From: Thalassoglobus neptunius
GTDB taxonomy: Bacteria > Planctomycetota > Planctomycetia > Planctomycetales > Planctomycetaceae
NCBI RefSeq assembly: GCF_007859735.1
Contig: NZ_SIHI01000007.1
Span: forward strand, 40,855 to 104,854
Length of the DNA: 64,000 nt
Reading direction: 5' to 3'
Made by a program: the position numbers and the translations under genes. This document shows positions 18,250-28,000 of the stretch, piece by piece. The stretch's first letter is position 1; every line of letters starts with the position of its first letter. The notes beneath the pieces were generated by a model. The model had not been told where the DNA came from. It did not search any database and saw only the letters and a program-made list of their open reading frames with translations.

Positions 18250-19635
18250 ATGCGGGTCGTTCAAAACCGTCTTGTTACGGAGAGTGCTCAGATGCAATTT
18301 TTCACTCACATGAAATGGCTCGTCGCAGCCATCTTGATCGTCTCTCAATGGAGCGTGTGCGCGTCTCTTGCCACAGCTCAGGAAGACCGAGAGTTTCGTG
18401 AACAGATGCAAGACTTGTCACGTCGCTATATGGAACTGAGACGCGAAGGACAAAGTCCTGAAGCGGAAGAATTCCGTCAGCGTATGATCGACCTTGCGCG
18501 CGAACGAAATGAGACACAAAGACGTCAATTGACAGAGCGTCGAGAGATCAACGAAAGAATCGCCAATTTACAACGCGAGCTGACAAAACTTCGCGAAACA
18601 GGTGAAAACATTCGTGCAGAAGAAGTTGAAGAACAGATTGAAAGACATCGCGAAGAGCTATTGTCACTCAATCGACCTCAAGCCCCGCCAAAGGAACGGT
18701 CACTCGAGGAACGAATCCGGCACATTCACGAAGCGGCCGAACACCTTGAACAGGCTGGAATGAGCCACTTCTCGCGAATGCTTCAAGAGGAAGCGAAAAT
18801 CCTCGCCAACAATCATCGTGAACTCCATCACGTCCATGAGCGTGAACGAGCAATGCGAGAAGAGGCCGAACATCAAAAAAACCTGGCGGAACAGCATCGA
18901 CATCGTGCGGAACAAGAGCTTCGAAACGCCCAACGACAGCTCGAAGAACTGACTCGACAACTGAACGACTCGAGACGGCGCCCGCAAGACGAACGAAGAG
19001 GCGAAACACCATCGCGCTCGGAGCGATCCTCCAGAGATTTCGGCGAAGCCTGGAACAATGCACTTCGAGAACTTGCCCCGCAGGAATCGCAACAGCGACC
19101 AGACAGTGAACGACTTCGCCGACTCTACGAAGAGCGGACACGGATCGAGCGCGAACGCTCAGAACAAATCCGGCGACAATCCTCAGGCAGCCCCGTCGAA
19201 TCGGAAAACGTCGAACGATCTCGAAACGAACCGCGATCGAGTTCCCGAGACGCGGAGAGAGAAATCAACAGAGACCGAGAATCTCCAGACAACCTCACCG
19301 AACTGCAATCACTGGTCAATTCTCTGCGAACCGAATTGTTTCAGCTGAAGATGAAAGTTCAAAACCTCGAAAGACGGCATCCGGAACTCAAGCCATCGCC
19401 TCGACCTTCCCGATCCGAGAATCTTGAGCCGACTCCAGCTCCCGATTCGAATGATGAAGCAGCTTCCGAAGAAGAGGCTGAGGACGCAGCTGTCGACTCG
19501 ACCGGGAACATCATTCAGACAGGTAACGAGCAAGAGGTCTCTGTCTTTGCGGGTTCGAACTCCTATCAACTCTCAATTCCGAATCAGGGAATTCGTTTCG
19601 CTCAAAGCCCTGAAGCTGAAACAACCGTTTGGTAG
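18250..19635 (+). CDS. Secreted coiled-coil protein, unknown function
   Basis: 461 residues from the first ATG; a start at 18292 (MQFFTHMKWLVAAI) is also possible and gives a tidier signal peptide ending at ATAQ. Residues about 45-235 are a long, highly charged coiled coil rich in Glu, Arg and Gln. A low-complexity Arg/Ser/Glu region follows, then a second short coiled coil (ELQSLVNSLRTELFQLKMKVQNLERR), an acidic stretch and a small C-terminal part. No enzymatic motif. Likely a periplasmic structural or scaffold protein. Composition is biased, so database hits by low complexity should be treated with care. Confidence 0.75.
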   Translation: MRVVQNRLVTESAQMQFFTHMKWLVAAILIVSQWSVCASLATAQEDREFREQMQDLSRRYMELRREGQSPEAEEFRQRMIDLARERNETQRRQLTERREINERIANLQRELTKLRETGENIRAEEVEEQIERHREELLSLNRPQAPPKERSLEERIRHIHEAAEHLEQAGMSHFSRMLQEEAKILANNHRELHHVHERERAMREEAEHQKNLAEQHRHRAEQELRNAQRQLEELTRQLNDSRRRPQDERRGETPSRSERSSRDFGEAWNNALRELAPQESQQRPDSERLRRLYEERTRIERERSEQIRRQSSGSPVESENVERSRNEPRSSSRDAEREINRDRESPDNLTELQSLVNSLRTELFQLKMKVQNLERRHPELKPSPRPSRSENLEPTPAPDSNDEAASEEEAEDAAVDSTGNIIQTGNEQEVSVFAGSNSYQLSIPNQGIRFAQSPEAETTVW

Positions 19636-19759
19636 CATCCTCCGCGAAAGTTGTGACAGGTTCCTGAATTATGTCGGGTTGCCGGTTTGACAGTCGGCAA
19701 TCCGAGTTCCCTCTGAGTTTGCAGCGAGTCCGCCGAACTCAGAATCCTGATGGCTCGAT

Positions 19760-20521
19760 ATGAAAATTCTTCTCGTCAATGATGACGGCATCTACGCCCC
19801 CGGTCTCAGAGCACTCGTCGAACCGCTACAGAAAATCGGTTCGGTCACCGTTGTTGCTCCCCTTGTCGAACAAAGCGGCGTCGGACATCTGGTGACATAT
19901 TTGCGTCCCATCACAGCCAAGAAAGTTCTCGAGGGAGGAACGGATTTTGGTTGGGGGGTCGATGGAAGTCCGGCCGACTGCGTGAAGCTGGGAGTTCTCG
20001 AATTCTGCGATGGCGAGCCGGACCTGATTGTCAGTGGCATCAACTCGGGTGCCAATGTGGGCATCAATGTTCTCTATTCGGGGACTGTCGCAGCTGCGAT
20101 TGAGGGTGCGTTTTTTGGAATTACGTCGGTCGCTCTCTCACTCTCACAGGGCAAACCGCCGAATTACGACAACGTTGCACAACGAGCGGTCCCCCTCATC
20201 CAAAAATTGTTGAAGACCGTATCGCGTCCCGGAACGTTGTGGAATGTGAATTTCCCCGACACGACTCCCGAAGGACCTCGCGGAATTCGCATGGCTCGCA
20301 TGGCTGTCCGTCGCCACACTGAAACCGTCGATAAACGGATCGATCCTCGCGGCCGCCCCTATTACTGGAGTGGGCTGGATCCGATTCTCAACCACGAACT
20401 CGATCCAGGAACGGACGTTAAAGAACTCCTGGACGGTTGGGCCACTGTCACCCCCCTGCACTTCGATCTGTCAGAGAATTCCATTCTCGATGAATGCCAG
20501 TCGATTTGCTGGGACGACTGA
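19760..20521 (+). CDS. surE: 5'/3'-nucleotidase SurE
   Basis: 253 residues, family length. SurE is a divalent-metal phosphatase acting on nucleoside monophosphates and linked to stationary-phase survival. Metal-binding motif LLVNDDGIYAPG at the N-terminus, then VAPLVEQSGVGH, GSPADCVKLG and VSGINSGANVGINVLYSGTVAAA are all classic SurE blocks. Stands alone: 124 bases after the coiled-coil gene and 461 before the next start. Confidence 0.95.
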   Translation: MKILLVNDDGIYAPGLRALVEPLQKIGSVTVVAPLVEQSGVGHLVTYLRPITAKKVLEGGTDFGWGVDGSPADCVKLGVLEFCDGEPDLIVSGINSGANVGINVLYSGTVAAAIEGAFFGITSVALSLSQGKPPNYDNVAQRAVPLIQKLLKTVSRPGTLWNVNFPDTTPEGPRGIRMARMAVRRHTETVDKRIDPRGRPYYWSGLDPILNHELDPGTDVKELLDGWATVTPLHFDLSENSILDECQSICWDD

Positions 20522-20742
20522 ACCCGCCCCGGCGCGTCGTTCAAAATGTTGCCGTCAATCCGTAAGGGCCAACGCACTATCTGTCGGAATTCAAGAAATC
20601 CGGCGAGCGTGAAGAAATCGCCAAGGTGGTCGTGTCGTTCGTTTTAGAACACCTGCATCAATTCAAACGTCATCGATTCACGCCTGACTCGTCATGCCGC
20701 CAACATGACTTGAGCACGTCAATCTGACATCCGATAAAATCG

Positions 20743-20771
20743 TTGAAGATTGATCAGCAACGACCTATAAT
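20743..20771 (+). promoter_or_regulatory. Sigma-70-like promoter for DUF1592/DUF1552 operon
   Basis: TTGAAG (20743-20748) and a perfect TATAAT (20766-20771) are separated by exactly 17 bases. Transcription starting near 20778 would give a leader of about 200 bases, with a hairpin in it. Confidence 0.6.
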
Positions 20772-20808
20772 TGACGAAGTTGATCGCCAGCGGTTTTGGT
20801 GAAATACG

Positions 20809-20839
20809 GAAAAGCTTTGTTCGCAGAAAACAGCTTTTC
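20809..20839 (+). other. Leader hairpin before DUF1592 gene
   Basis: GAAAAGC (20809-20815) pairs with GCTTTTC (20833-20839), extended by TGTT/AACA after a small bulge. It lies in the predicted 5' leader, 144 bases before the start codon, and is not followed by a T-run. Confidence 0.4.
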
Positions 20840-20982
20840 TGAGACACCCTCAGCAACACAGCTTCACCAACCCGGTGAATTGCGGTCATCCCCACCTTGC
20901 CTTATTCCTTCCTGGCCTTTTGAAATTCGATCGACAGCGGACAACTTCGACGAGCGTCCGAGAAATTCGGTCGGAGAACGTC

Positions 20983-23355
20983 ATGCAGACACTTAAGAGA
21001 AAAACTTTCTGGAAAATTCTTCAGAGTGCCATCGCTCCCATCATTCTGATCGGGGGATCTGTGTCGGCTCCGTGCCTTTTGGCGTCCGATGATCTCTCCA
21101 CTCCGCTTCCAACTGAGGATTTGGCCCAGCCGGCTGTTGAAGCCGCCAATGAACGTGGCAAATTTCTGTACGTCCATCAGTGTGCGTCATGCCATGGGAC
21201 CAATGGAGAAGGTGTCGCCGACAAATATGATGAAACGCTCTACGGGAACCGATCTCTGGATGAGTTAATCAAGATCATCCATGAAACAATGCCGGAGGAA
21301 GATCCCGACTCTGTGGTCGATGAAGATGCCCGGGCAGTCGCTGAGTATCTGTACAATGCGTTTTACACCGCAGAAGCCCGAGCGAAAAATGCTCCGCCAC
21401 GAATCGAACTCGTTCGACTCACCAATTCGCAGTATGCAAACACTGTCACCGACCTGTTTCGTACGTTCCTCGGGCACACTCCCATTGACGACTCCCGTGG
21501 ACTTGTGGGCAGGTACTACAAGTCACGGAGTCCGCGTGACAAAGATAAAGTCCTAACGAGAACAGATCCTCAAGTCTCCTTTCAATTCGGCGAAGGAAGT
21601 CCGGCCGAAGGGATTGAAAACGAAGAGTTTGCGATGCGCTGGGAAGGATCTGTGATCGCAGAAGAGACCGGTGTTTACGAATTCTGCGTCAAGACTGAGA
21701 ACGGAATGCGGCTGTGGATCAATGGCCGGGACAATGCTTTGATCGACGCTTATGTCGCCTCGGGCGGAGAAGTGGCCGAGCACCGTCAAACCATCCACCT
21801 TCTCGGAGGGCGAGCCTATTCGCTCGATTTGGAATGCTTCAAATACAAAGACAAGACAGCGTCCGTCGAACTTCGCTGGACTCCACCCGGAGGAGTTGAA
21901 GAGGTCATCCCCGAACGAAATCTGACTCCCGTGCGAGCACGCGAATCGTTTGTCGTCACGACTCAATTTCCGCCGGATGACGGAAGCTTCGGCTACGAAC
22001 GGGGAACATCGTTCTCCAAGTCATGGGATTCCGCAACCACTGAAGCAGCCATTGAAGTCGCCGACTACGTCGTGCGGGACCTCAACCGATTGGCTGGAAC
22101 CCGATCGTCTGACGAAAACAGAAACGAAAAGATCACGAAGTTTCTGAATCGCTTTGTTGAGTTGGCTTTTCGTCGTCCTCTGACTCCGGAATTGGTTCAA
22201 CGGTACATCACCAGTCAAATTGACCAGTCCGATGACATCGAAACTGCTGTCAAACGAACCGTCTTACTGACACTCAAATCCCCGCGATTTTTGTACCTTG
22301 AGATTCCAGATGAGCAGACCGACGACTATGACGTCGCGTCTCGGCTTTCTTACGGTCTTTGGGACTCTATGCCTGATGAAACGCTGTTGAAAGCAGCTTC
22401 TCAAGGCAAATTGCGTTCGCGTGAACAGATTCGCAAACAAGCTGAGCGAATGATCGCCGACGAACGGGCGCGTGAGAAAATGCGAGGATTCTTCCATTTC
22501 CTTCTTCCGTTTGACGAGGCAGATCATCTTTCGAAAGACCTCGACACTTACCCAGGATTCACTGACGATCTCATCGCTGATCTGAAGACCTCTCTCGAGA
22601 TGTTTATCGCCGATGTCGTCTGGAGCGAGAAGTCCGATTTTCGTGAGTTACTGCTTTCGAACGAGATGTACTTCACTCCCAGAATGGCTCAGTTCTACGA
22701 AGTAGAACTCGATCCGGAAGGTGGAGAATACCAACGAATCGCATTCGAACCGGAACAGCGCGCCGGAGTGGTGACACACCCGTTTCTCCTCGCTGCGCTC
22801 GCTTACCACCAGTCCAGTTCTCCGATTCACCGAGGCGTGTTTGTGACCCGGAGAATTCTCAGCCGATCGCTGAAGCCGCCCCCCATGGCGATTGAATTCA
22901 TGGACGGAAGCTTCGATCCATCGCTGACAATGCGGGAAAAAGTGACCGAGTTGACGAAATCAAAAACATGTATGACATGCCACAGCACGATCAATCCTCT
23001 TGGCTTCAGCCTCGAGCATTTTGACGCGGTCGGTCGCTTCCGAACCACCGACAAAGACCGTCCAGTCGATGCCACAAGCGACTTTGTTGACGCCGACGGG
23101 ACGAAGGTTCACCTCACCGGTGCGCGTGACGTCGCGGAATACGCCGTCGAAGATCCGCTTGCCCAGGAAGGCTTTGTCGAACAATTGTTCAATCACTCGA
23201 TCAAGCAACCTGTTCGTGCTTACGGTGCTGACTCGCTCGATCAACTTGTCACTGACTTCCAGAACAATCAGTACAATATTCAACAACTCCTCATTGAGAT
23301 CAACACTCTTGCTGCCGCACACGGTGTTGATGATGTTGAAAGGGAAAAACCATGA
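20983..23355 (+). CDS. Cytochrome c / PA14 / DUF1592-DUF1588-DUF1585 protein
   Basis: 790 residues from the ATG at 20983, which has GGAGA five bases upstream; the frame upstream to 20875 lacks a ribosome site. A signal sequence (1-35) leads to a haem c site CASCH (Cys67, Cys70, His71), then the DUF1587-type segment ([27 protein letters not shown]), a PA14-like beta domain (about 190-310, [21 protein letters not shown]), the DUF1595/1592 region with [15 protein letters not shown], and the DUF1588/1585 part with [19 protein letters not shown]. These planctomycete exported proteins are thought to be redox or polysaccharide-linked; the reaction is unknown. The stop overlaps the next start (ATGA). 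Confidence 0.9.
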   Translation: MQTLKRKTFWKILQSAIAPIILIGGSVSAPCLLASDDLSTPLPTEDLAQPAVEAANERGKFLYVHQCASCHGTNGEGVADKYDETLYGNRSLDELIKIIHETMPEEDPDSVVDEDARAVAEYLYNAFYTAEARAKNAPPRIELVRLTNSQYANTVTDLFRTFLGHTPIDDSRGLVGRYYKSRSPRDKDKVLTRTDPQVSFQFGEGSPAEGIENEEFAMRWEGSVIAEETGVYEFCVKTENGMRLWINGRDNALIDAYVASGGEVAEHRQTIHLLGGRAYSLDLECFKYKDKTASVELRWTPPGGVEEVIPERNLTPVRARESFVVTTQFPPDDGSFGYERGTSFSKSWDSATTEAAIEVADYVVRDLNRLAGTRSSDENRNEKITKFLNRFVELAFRRPLTPELVQRYITSQIDQSDDIETAVKRTVLLTLKSPRFLYLEIPDEQTDDYDVASRLSYGLWDSMPDETLLKAASQGKLRSREQIRKQAERMIADERAREKMRGFFHFLLPFDEADHLSKDLDTYPGFTDDLIADLKTSLEMFIADVVWSEKSDFRELLLSNEMYFTPRMAQFYEVELDPEGGEYQRIAFEPEQRAGVVTHPFLLAALAYHQSSSPIHRGVFVTRRILSRSLKPPPMAIEFMDGSFDPSLTMREKVTELTKSKTCMTCHSTINPLGFSLEHFDAVGRFRTTDKDRPVDATSDFVDADGTKVHLTGARDVAEYAVEDPLAQEGFVEQLFNHSIKQPVRAYGADSLDQLVTDFQNNQYNIQQLLIEINTLAAAHGVDDVEREKP

Positions 23356-24671
23356 TGAACTTCCAGACACGTCGCGAATTTCTTCGTCGCACAGGAGTCT
23401 CCGCAGCGATGCTGCCATTCGTCTGGAATCTCCCCAGCCTGGCGGGAGAAACCGGATCGAAGCGGAAGCAGCGCCTCATCGTTGTTTTCACACCGAACGG
23501 GACAGTTGTCGACAACTTCTGGCCGAAGACCTATGACGAGAACTTCGAAACCACTCCCATTCTGAAGCCTTTGGAAGAGTATCGGGATCAAATGCTCGTT
23601 CTGAAAGGCGTCTGCAACAAAGTCCGCGGAGATGGCGACAGCCACATGCGCGGAATGAGTTGCGTGTTGCCCGGGAAAGAGCTGTTCCCCGGAAATATTC
23701 AGGGGGGATCCGATACTCCTGCCGGGTGGGCGAGTGGAATTTCCATCGATCAGGAAATCAAAAACTACTTGCAATCGAACCCGGAAACGGCAACTCGTTT
23801 CGGGTCGCTTGAATTCGGAGTCTGTGTCTCGGACCGCGCGGACCCATGGACAAGAATGTGCTACGCCGGCCCAAATCAACCGGTTGCTCCCATCGATGAT
23901 CCTCAGCAGATGTTCAACAAGCTCTATGGAAGCATGCGTGACCGAGAAACGCTTCAGAGCATTCTTGATGATCTGACCAGCGATCTGAAAGTCGTTCGCG
24001 AGATGGTGAGTGCGGAAGACCGACAACGGCTCGAAGAGCACACAGACCTCGTCCGCGACATGGAGCGTGATCTCAAATCGGCCGCAGAGCAGAAACTCGC
24101 CGTTGACCCTCCTGCCCTCGAGGAAGGAGTTCCGAATGACAACGATCACATGCCTGAGATCACCAAAATGCAGACGGAACTGCTCGTCAGTGCCTTTGCC
24201 AATGACTCAGCCCGTCTCGCGCACTTCCAGTTCACAAAGTCCGTGGGCAACGCCAAAATGAAGTGGCTGGGAATTGAAGAGGGGCACCACTCTCTCTCCC
24301 ACGACCCGGATCTGAACGCGGAATCTCAGGAGAAACTCACCAAAATCAACGTCTGGTTTGCAGAACAGATTCACTACCTCCTCAAACGACTCGAAGAAAC
24401 ACCCGAGCCAGGAGGAGAAGGATCACTGCTTGACAACACGATGGTTGTCTGGACAAACGAACTCGGAAAAGGAAATTCTCACACTCTGAAGAATATCCCC
24501 TGGGTACTGATCGGAAATGCACCGGGATTCCGTATGGGGCGCGCCGTCCGACTGGACGACGTCCCGCACAACCGGTTGCTCTTGTCCTTCGCTCACTCCT
24601 TCGGACATCAAATCGAGACCTTCGGAAACCCATCTCTCGCAGCAGATGGCCCACTCGATTTGCAGTCGTGA
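23352..24671 (+). CDS. DUF1552 domain protein, Tat-exported
   Basis: 439 residues. Starts [17 protein letters not shown], a twin-arginine signal, so it is exported folded. The body matches DUF1552, which is related to the DUF1501 and sulfatase-like proteins: [18 protein letters not shown] near the start, [14 protein letters not shown], and the late block [31 protein letters not shown]. It overlaps the DUF1592 gene by four bases, and this pair is the standard gene order in planctomycetes, so the two proteins very likely act together outside the cytoplasm. Substrate unknown. Confidence 0.92.
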   Translation: MMNFQTRREFLRRTGVSAAMLPFVWNLPSLAGETGSKRKQRLIVVFTPNGTVVDNFWPKTYDENFETTPILKPLEEYRDQMLVLKGVCNKVRGDGDSHMRGMSCVLPGKELFPGNIQGGSDTPAGWASGISIDQEIKNYLQSNPETATRFGSLEFGVCVSDRADPWTRMCYAGPNQPVAPIDDPQQMFNKLYGSMRDRETLQSILDDLTSDLKVVREMVSAEDRQRLEEHTDLVRDMERDLKSAAEQKLAVDPPALEEGVPNDNDHMPEITKMQTELLVSAFANDSARLAHFQFTKSVGNAKMKWLGIEEGHHSLSHDPDLNAESQEKLTKINVWFAEQIHYLLKRLEETPEPGGEGSLLDNTMVVWTNELGKGNSHTLKNIPWVLIGNAPGFRMGRAVRLDDVPHNRLLLSFAHSFGHQIETFGNPSLAADGPLDLQS

Positions 24672-25108
24672 CAACCTGAAATCTGATACTGCTCCCATCC
24701 GTTGTGAAGACTTCGGATGGGAGACAGTTGATGTGAACGCGTTAATGTGAGTTCGGCCATGAGTCCGAACCGAACGCGACAACACGTCCAGCCGATGTCC
24801 TCTCGCAGCGACACGGTTCTGTGATCTCATCTCGAGGATGACATCAAACTTCGAATTGCCTGAACGTGCAAACTCGTCAGGGCCTCAAGGGAACTTTTCT
24901 TGCGTTTTTCTCAGCAACCCCAGCTTCCCGGGCTGACTCTTCCAACTCCATCTTGGACAGCGCGCCCTTGTTCGCTAATGTATGTTTTCAGGTGAGGGAG
25001 AGACGATTCTTCTCTCCCGAGAGCATTGGTCGGACCAGAGATGAAGATGCTCAAGAAACCGGAACAGCAGGGAACCGTCTGTAGACGACAGGCACGGAAG
25101 GTCAATTG
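24672..25108 (+). other. 437-bp region between DUF1552 operon and cysS
   Basis: Contains the strong hairpin at 24692-24723 and a second one at 24996-25018 (stem GGGAGAG/CTCTCCC) in the cysS leader. No gene recognised; no convincing promoter boxes. Confidence 0.45.
24692..24723 (+). terminator. 10-bp perfect hairpin after DUF1552 gene
   Basis: CTCCCATCCG (24692-24701) pairs exactly with CGGATGGGAG (24714-24723), 20 bases beyond the operon stop. No T-run follows, so it may stabilise the mRNA 3' end or act with Rho rather than as a classical intrinsic terminator. Confidence 0.45.
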
Positions 25109-26683
25109 ATGTCACTACGAGTTTACAACACGCTGACTCGCGAAAAAGAGCCGTTCAAAACGATCGAACCTGGTAAAGTCACGATGTACCTGTGTGGACC
25201 AACGGTCTACAAGCCAGCCCACATCGGACATATGGTTGGCCCGGTCATCTTCGACACCGTCAAACGCTATCTCACCTACAGCGGATACGATGTCACCTTC
25301 GTCATCAATATCACCGACGTTGATGACAAGTTGATCAACAAAGCCAAAGAACTCGGGGTCGAAGTCAAAGCCCTGGCCGAGCAGATGACCGAAGACTACT
25401 TCGACAATCTGAATCTCATGGGCGTCAATACGATTGACCATTTTCCGTATGCGACCGACTACATTAACGACATGCAGGAGATGATTCAGAAACTCATCGA
25501 CCGCGGTCATGCGTATCCGCTCAACGGAGATGTCTATTTCGATGTGACCGCAGATGCGGACTATGGAAAACTCAGCGGGCGCAGCGTTGACGCGATGATG
25601 GCGGGCACGCGCGTCGAAGCGAACGACGCCAAGAAGAATCCGGCGGACTTTGCTCTCTGGAAGGGCTCCAAAGAAGGCGAGCCAGCCTGGGACAGCCCTT
25701 GGGGACCAGGACGCCCCGGATGGCACATCGAGTGTTCGGTGATGAGCTGCAAACTGCTCGGACCTTCCATTGATATCCACGGTGGCGGACTCGACTTGAT
25801 GTTCCCTCACCACGAGAACGAACTCGCCCAATCAGAATCGGCGTCGGGAGAAACATTCGTCCGATACTGGATGCACAACGGACTGATGCAATCGGGCAAG
25901 AACACCGGGAAAGTCGGGGGAGGTCATGATCGGCATGGTGACTCCCCTGCCCCGGACTCCACCGCCCCAGACTCCACGGACGCACAAATCGCGAACAAGT
26001 TGGCCGGTTCGGCGGGTGCGGAATCTGTCAAAACTGCCGTCTTCGCCCACCATCACCCGGAAGTCGTTCGGTTCTTCCTGCTCTCGACTCATTATCGAAG
26101 CCCCATCGACTTCTCACTTGAAAACATCGCCAAGACAGAGAAAAGCCTGGACGGGTTTTACCGCCTGTTTGACTCGTTCGAGCGAATCACCGGGGTTGAT
26201 CCATACACTCTGAACATCCCAAATGTTCGAGAAGAGACCGTTTCACTCAGTTCTCTCGACGATGAGTTGGCGGCGAACTTCGCAGACCTCCGCAACCGCT
26301 TCCTGGAGTCGATGGACGACGACTTCAACACGGGGGGAGCCGTCGGCATTCTGTTTGATATGCGTCGCGCCATCAACGGATTCATTCAACAACAGAAGCT
26401 CGAAGAGAGTTGCTCTCCGGAACAGTCCGAGCAACTCACCGCGATGGTCACACTTCTTCGGGAACTGGCCCAGCTTGTCGGGGTCTTTCAACGTCCTGTC
26501 GAAAAGTCGTCCGGCGCCGATGACGAATTCGTCAACGGGCTCATGGATCTTGTGCTCGACATCCGCCAACAAGCGAGAACGGATAAAAACTGGACAGTCG
26601 CGGACAAGATTCGTGACGCCCTGAAAGAGTTGAACGTCGAAGTCGAAGATGGCAAAGAAGGCGTCCGCTGGAGTCGTGGCTGA
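25109..26683 (+). CDS. cysS: Cysteinyl-tRNA synthetase with atypical KMSKS region
   Basis: 524 residues from the ATG at 25109 (GGAAGG upstream). Class I synthetase that charges tRNA-Cys in the cytoplasm. Clear features: zinc ligand Cys29 in LCGPTVY, HIGH at 38-41, the WHIECSVM zinc/cysteine-binding block, HGGGLDLMFPHHENE, and the C-terminal helical anticodon-recognition part. Where KMSKSLGN is expected, there is a Gly/Asp/Ser/Pro-rich insertion (about 270-295) and then KLAGS (297-301) before HHHPEVVRFFLLSTHY. The catalytic second lysine is therefore replaced. It is the only cysS in view and the rest is well conserved, so it is probably functional. Confidence 0.94.
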   Translation: MSLRVYNTLTREKEPFKTIEPGKVTMYLCGPTVYKPAHIGHMVGPVIFDTVKRYLTYSGYDVTFVINITDVDDKLINKAKELGVEVKALAEQMTEDYFDNLNLMGVNTIDHFPYATDYINDMQEMIQKLIDRGHAYPLNGDVYFDVTADADYGKLSGRSVDAMMAGTRVEANDAKKNPADFALWKGSKEGEPAWDSPWGPGRPGWHIECSVMSCKLLGPSIDIHGGGLDLMFPHHENELAQSESASGETFVRYWMHNGLMQSGKNTGKVGGGHDRHGDSPAPDSTAPDSTDAQIANKLAGSAGAESVKTAVFAHHHPEVVRFFLLSTHYRSPIDFSLENIAKTEKSLDGFYRLFDSFERITGVDPYTLNIPNVREETVSLSSLDDELAANFADLRNRFLESMDDDFNTGGAVGILFDMRRAINGFIQQQKLEESCSPEQSEQLTAMVTLLRELAQLVGVFQRPVEKSSGADDEFVNGLMDLVLDIRQQARTDKNWTVADKIRDALKELNVEVEDGKEGVRWSRG

Positions 26684-26872
26684 CAACGCCATGACCAGAT
26701 TGACATTCAATTCAACGAACTTCCGCTTGAACAAGGAGCGACAATTTCCATGTTGAAACTTGACGCCATCGCGACAACAGCGAATTCTTGAAGAAGGACG
26801 CGCCTGTTCGACGTCACCCATTCCATGGAATGACGAACTCAGGCATTCTGCACTAACAATCAGGAGTGACCA

Positions 26873-27943
26873 ATGTCCGATGACTCCTCTGAGGAATTTG
26901 AAGATGGTGATCCCATCGGATGGTCCGCAATCGATGATTCAGTCAAAGCGATCTACGGGGATCTCGAACCGATGCACTGGGGAACGGTAATCCCCTACTC
27001 GCTCGGGGGGCCCGATCCCTTGACCGGTGTGAGTGCATATCCGAGTCGTTCTCAACAGCCTCATTTTCACTATGTGACGTATGGGTTCTCTGATCTTTAC
27101 GAGAAAGAAGGAGACGATCCCGAGTGGAGCGGTTACGGCTTTGAATTGTCGTTCCGTCTCGCTTCGCACACACATGCGGAGGCCCCCATTTGGGTCGTGA
27201 GTTTGCTTCAAAACCTCGCTCGCTATGTCTTCGATACTGGTCGAGGGTTCGGCGTGGGACACACGATGCCATTGAACAGCCCCATTTGTCGCGAGTCAGA
27301 GACGGCAATTCGATCCATCACTTTCGTTCGCGATCCCGAGCTGGGATTGATCGACACGCCCAACGGTCAGGTTGAGTTTCTGCAGGTTGTCGGTTTGACG
27401 GACGATGAACTCGACGCAACGCAGTCCTGGAATGCGGAACACTTTACGGAGTTAATGACCCGGCAAAAGAATCCGCTGCTGCTCACTGACCTCAAGCGAT
27501 CCTCTTACCTGGAAGATCCTGAGTTCGCGGATCAAGTTGAGGAACGGACACGGACCGAAGGTGCCTCTGCTGGAATCATGACAGCGGATCAATTTCGCGT
27601 CATCGGGCATCCCTCCGCCGGCACCTTTGCCCTGACGATTGGTGCGTTGCTGGCTCCCGGATTGGGACAAAGGCTGCGGGGACGAATTCCGTTTCAACGG
27701 AACTTTTCGGTCTTCGGCGAGGCGGGCGAATTGCGATTTGTTCCCGCCGATCATTTCTCGATCGAAGTTGAAGAAGGATTAACGTCCGTCCGGCTTAAAC
27801 CGTCTCAAGCAGAGTCCTTGGTTTCTGCCCTGACTGCCAAAGCTGGGACGTTTACTTTTCCCGACATGAGCGGTCTCACGCTCATCATCGAGCCGACTGA
27901 AATCACCGACGCCGACGGCAACATTACAGACGTGATCGGCTAA
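26873..27943 (+). CDS. Suppressor-of-fused (SUFU) domain protein
   Basis: 356 residues. The N-terminal two thirds match the SUFU domain: AIYGDLEPMHWGTVIPYSLGGPDPLTGVSAYP, then HFHYVTYGFSDLYEKE with WSGYGFELSFRL, all typical of bacterial SUFU proteins. In animals SUFU binds Gli factors; in bacteria the family is mostly unassigned and some members serve as immunity proteins of polymorphic toxins. The C-terminal 110 residues, after the LTDLKR segment, are an extra domain of unknown role. No toxin gene is adjacent. No signal peptide, so cytoplasmic. Confidence 0.85.
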   Translation: MSDDSSEEFEDGDPIGWSAIDDSVKAIYGDLEPMHWGTVIPYSLGGPDPLTGVSAYPSRSQQPHFHYVTYGFSDLYEKEGDDPEWSGYGFELSFRLASHTHAEAPIWVVSLLQNLARYVFDTGRGFGVGHTMPLNSPICRESETAIRSITFVRDPELGLIDTPNGQVEFLQVVGLTDDELDATQSWNAEHFTELMTRQKNPLLLTDLKRSSYLEDPEFADQVEERTRTEGASAGIMTADQFRVIGHPSAGTFALTIGALLAPGLGQRLRGRIPFQRNFSVFGEAGELRFVPADHFSIEVEEGLTSVRLKPSQAESLVSALTAKAGTFTFPDMSGLTLIIEPTEITDADGNITDVIG

Positions 27944-28000
27944 ACGATTTCACAGTTCAGGATGACTGAAGCGTGGCGAGTTCGTTCTCCCCGGATTGAG

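Larger units (their letters stand above)
20522..20982 (+). other. 461-bp upstream region of DUF1592 operon
   Basis: Holds a good sigma-70 type promoter (20743-20771) and a leader hairpin (20809-20839). Nothing else recognised; the frame of the downstream gene is open back to 20875 but has no ribosome site there. Confidence 0.5.

Noticed and set aside
24996..25018. T-box or riboswitch in the cysS leader
   Set aside because: Only one short hairpin is visible and none of the conserved T-box sequence blocks; T-boxes are mainly a Firmicutes feature.
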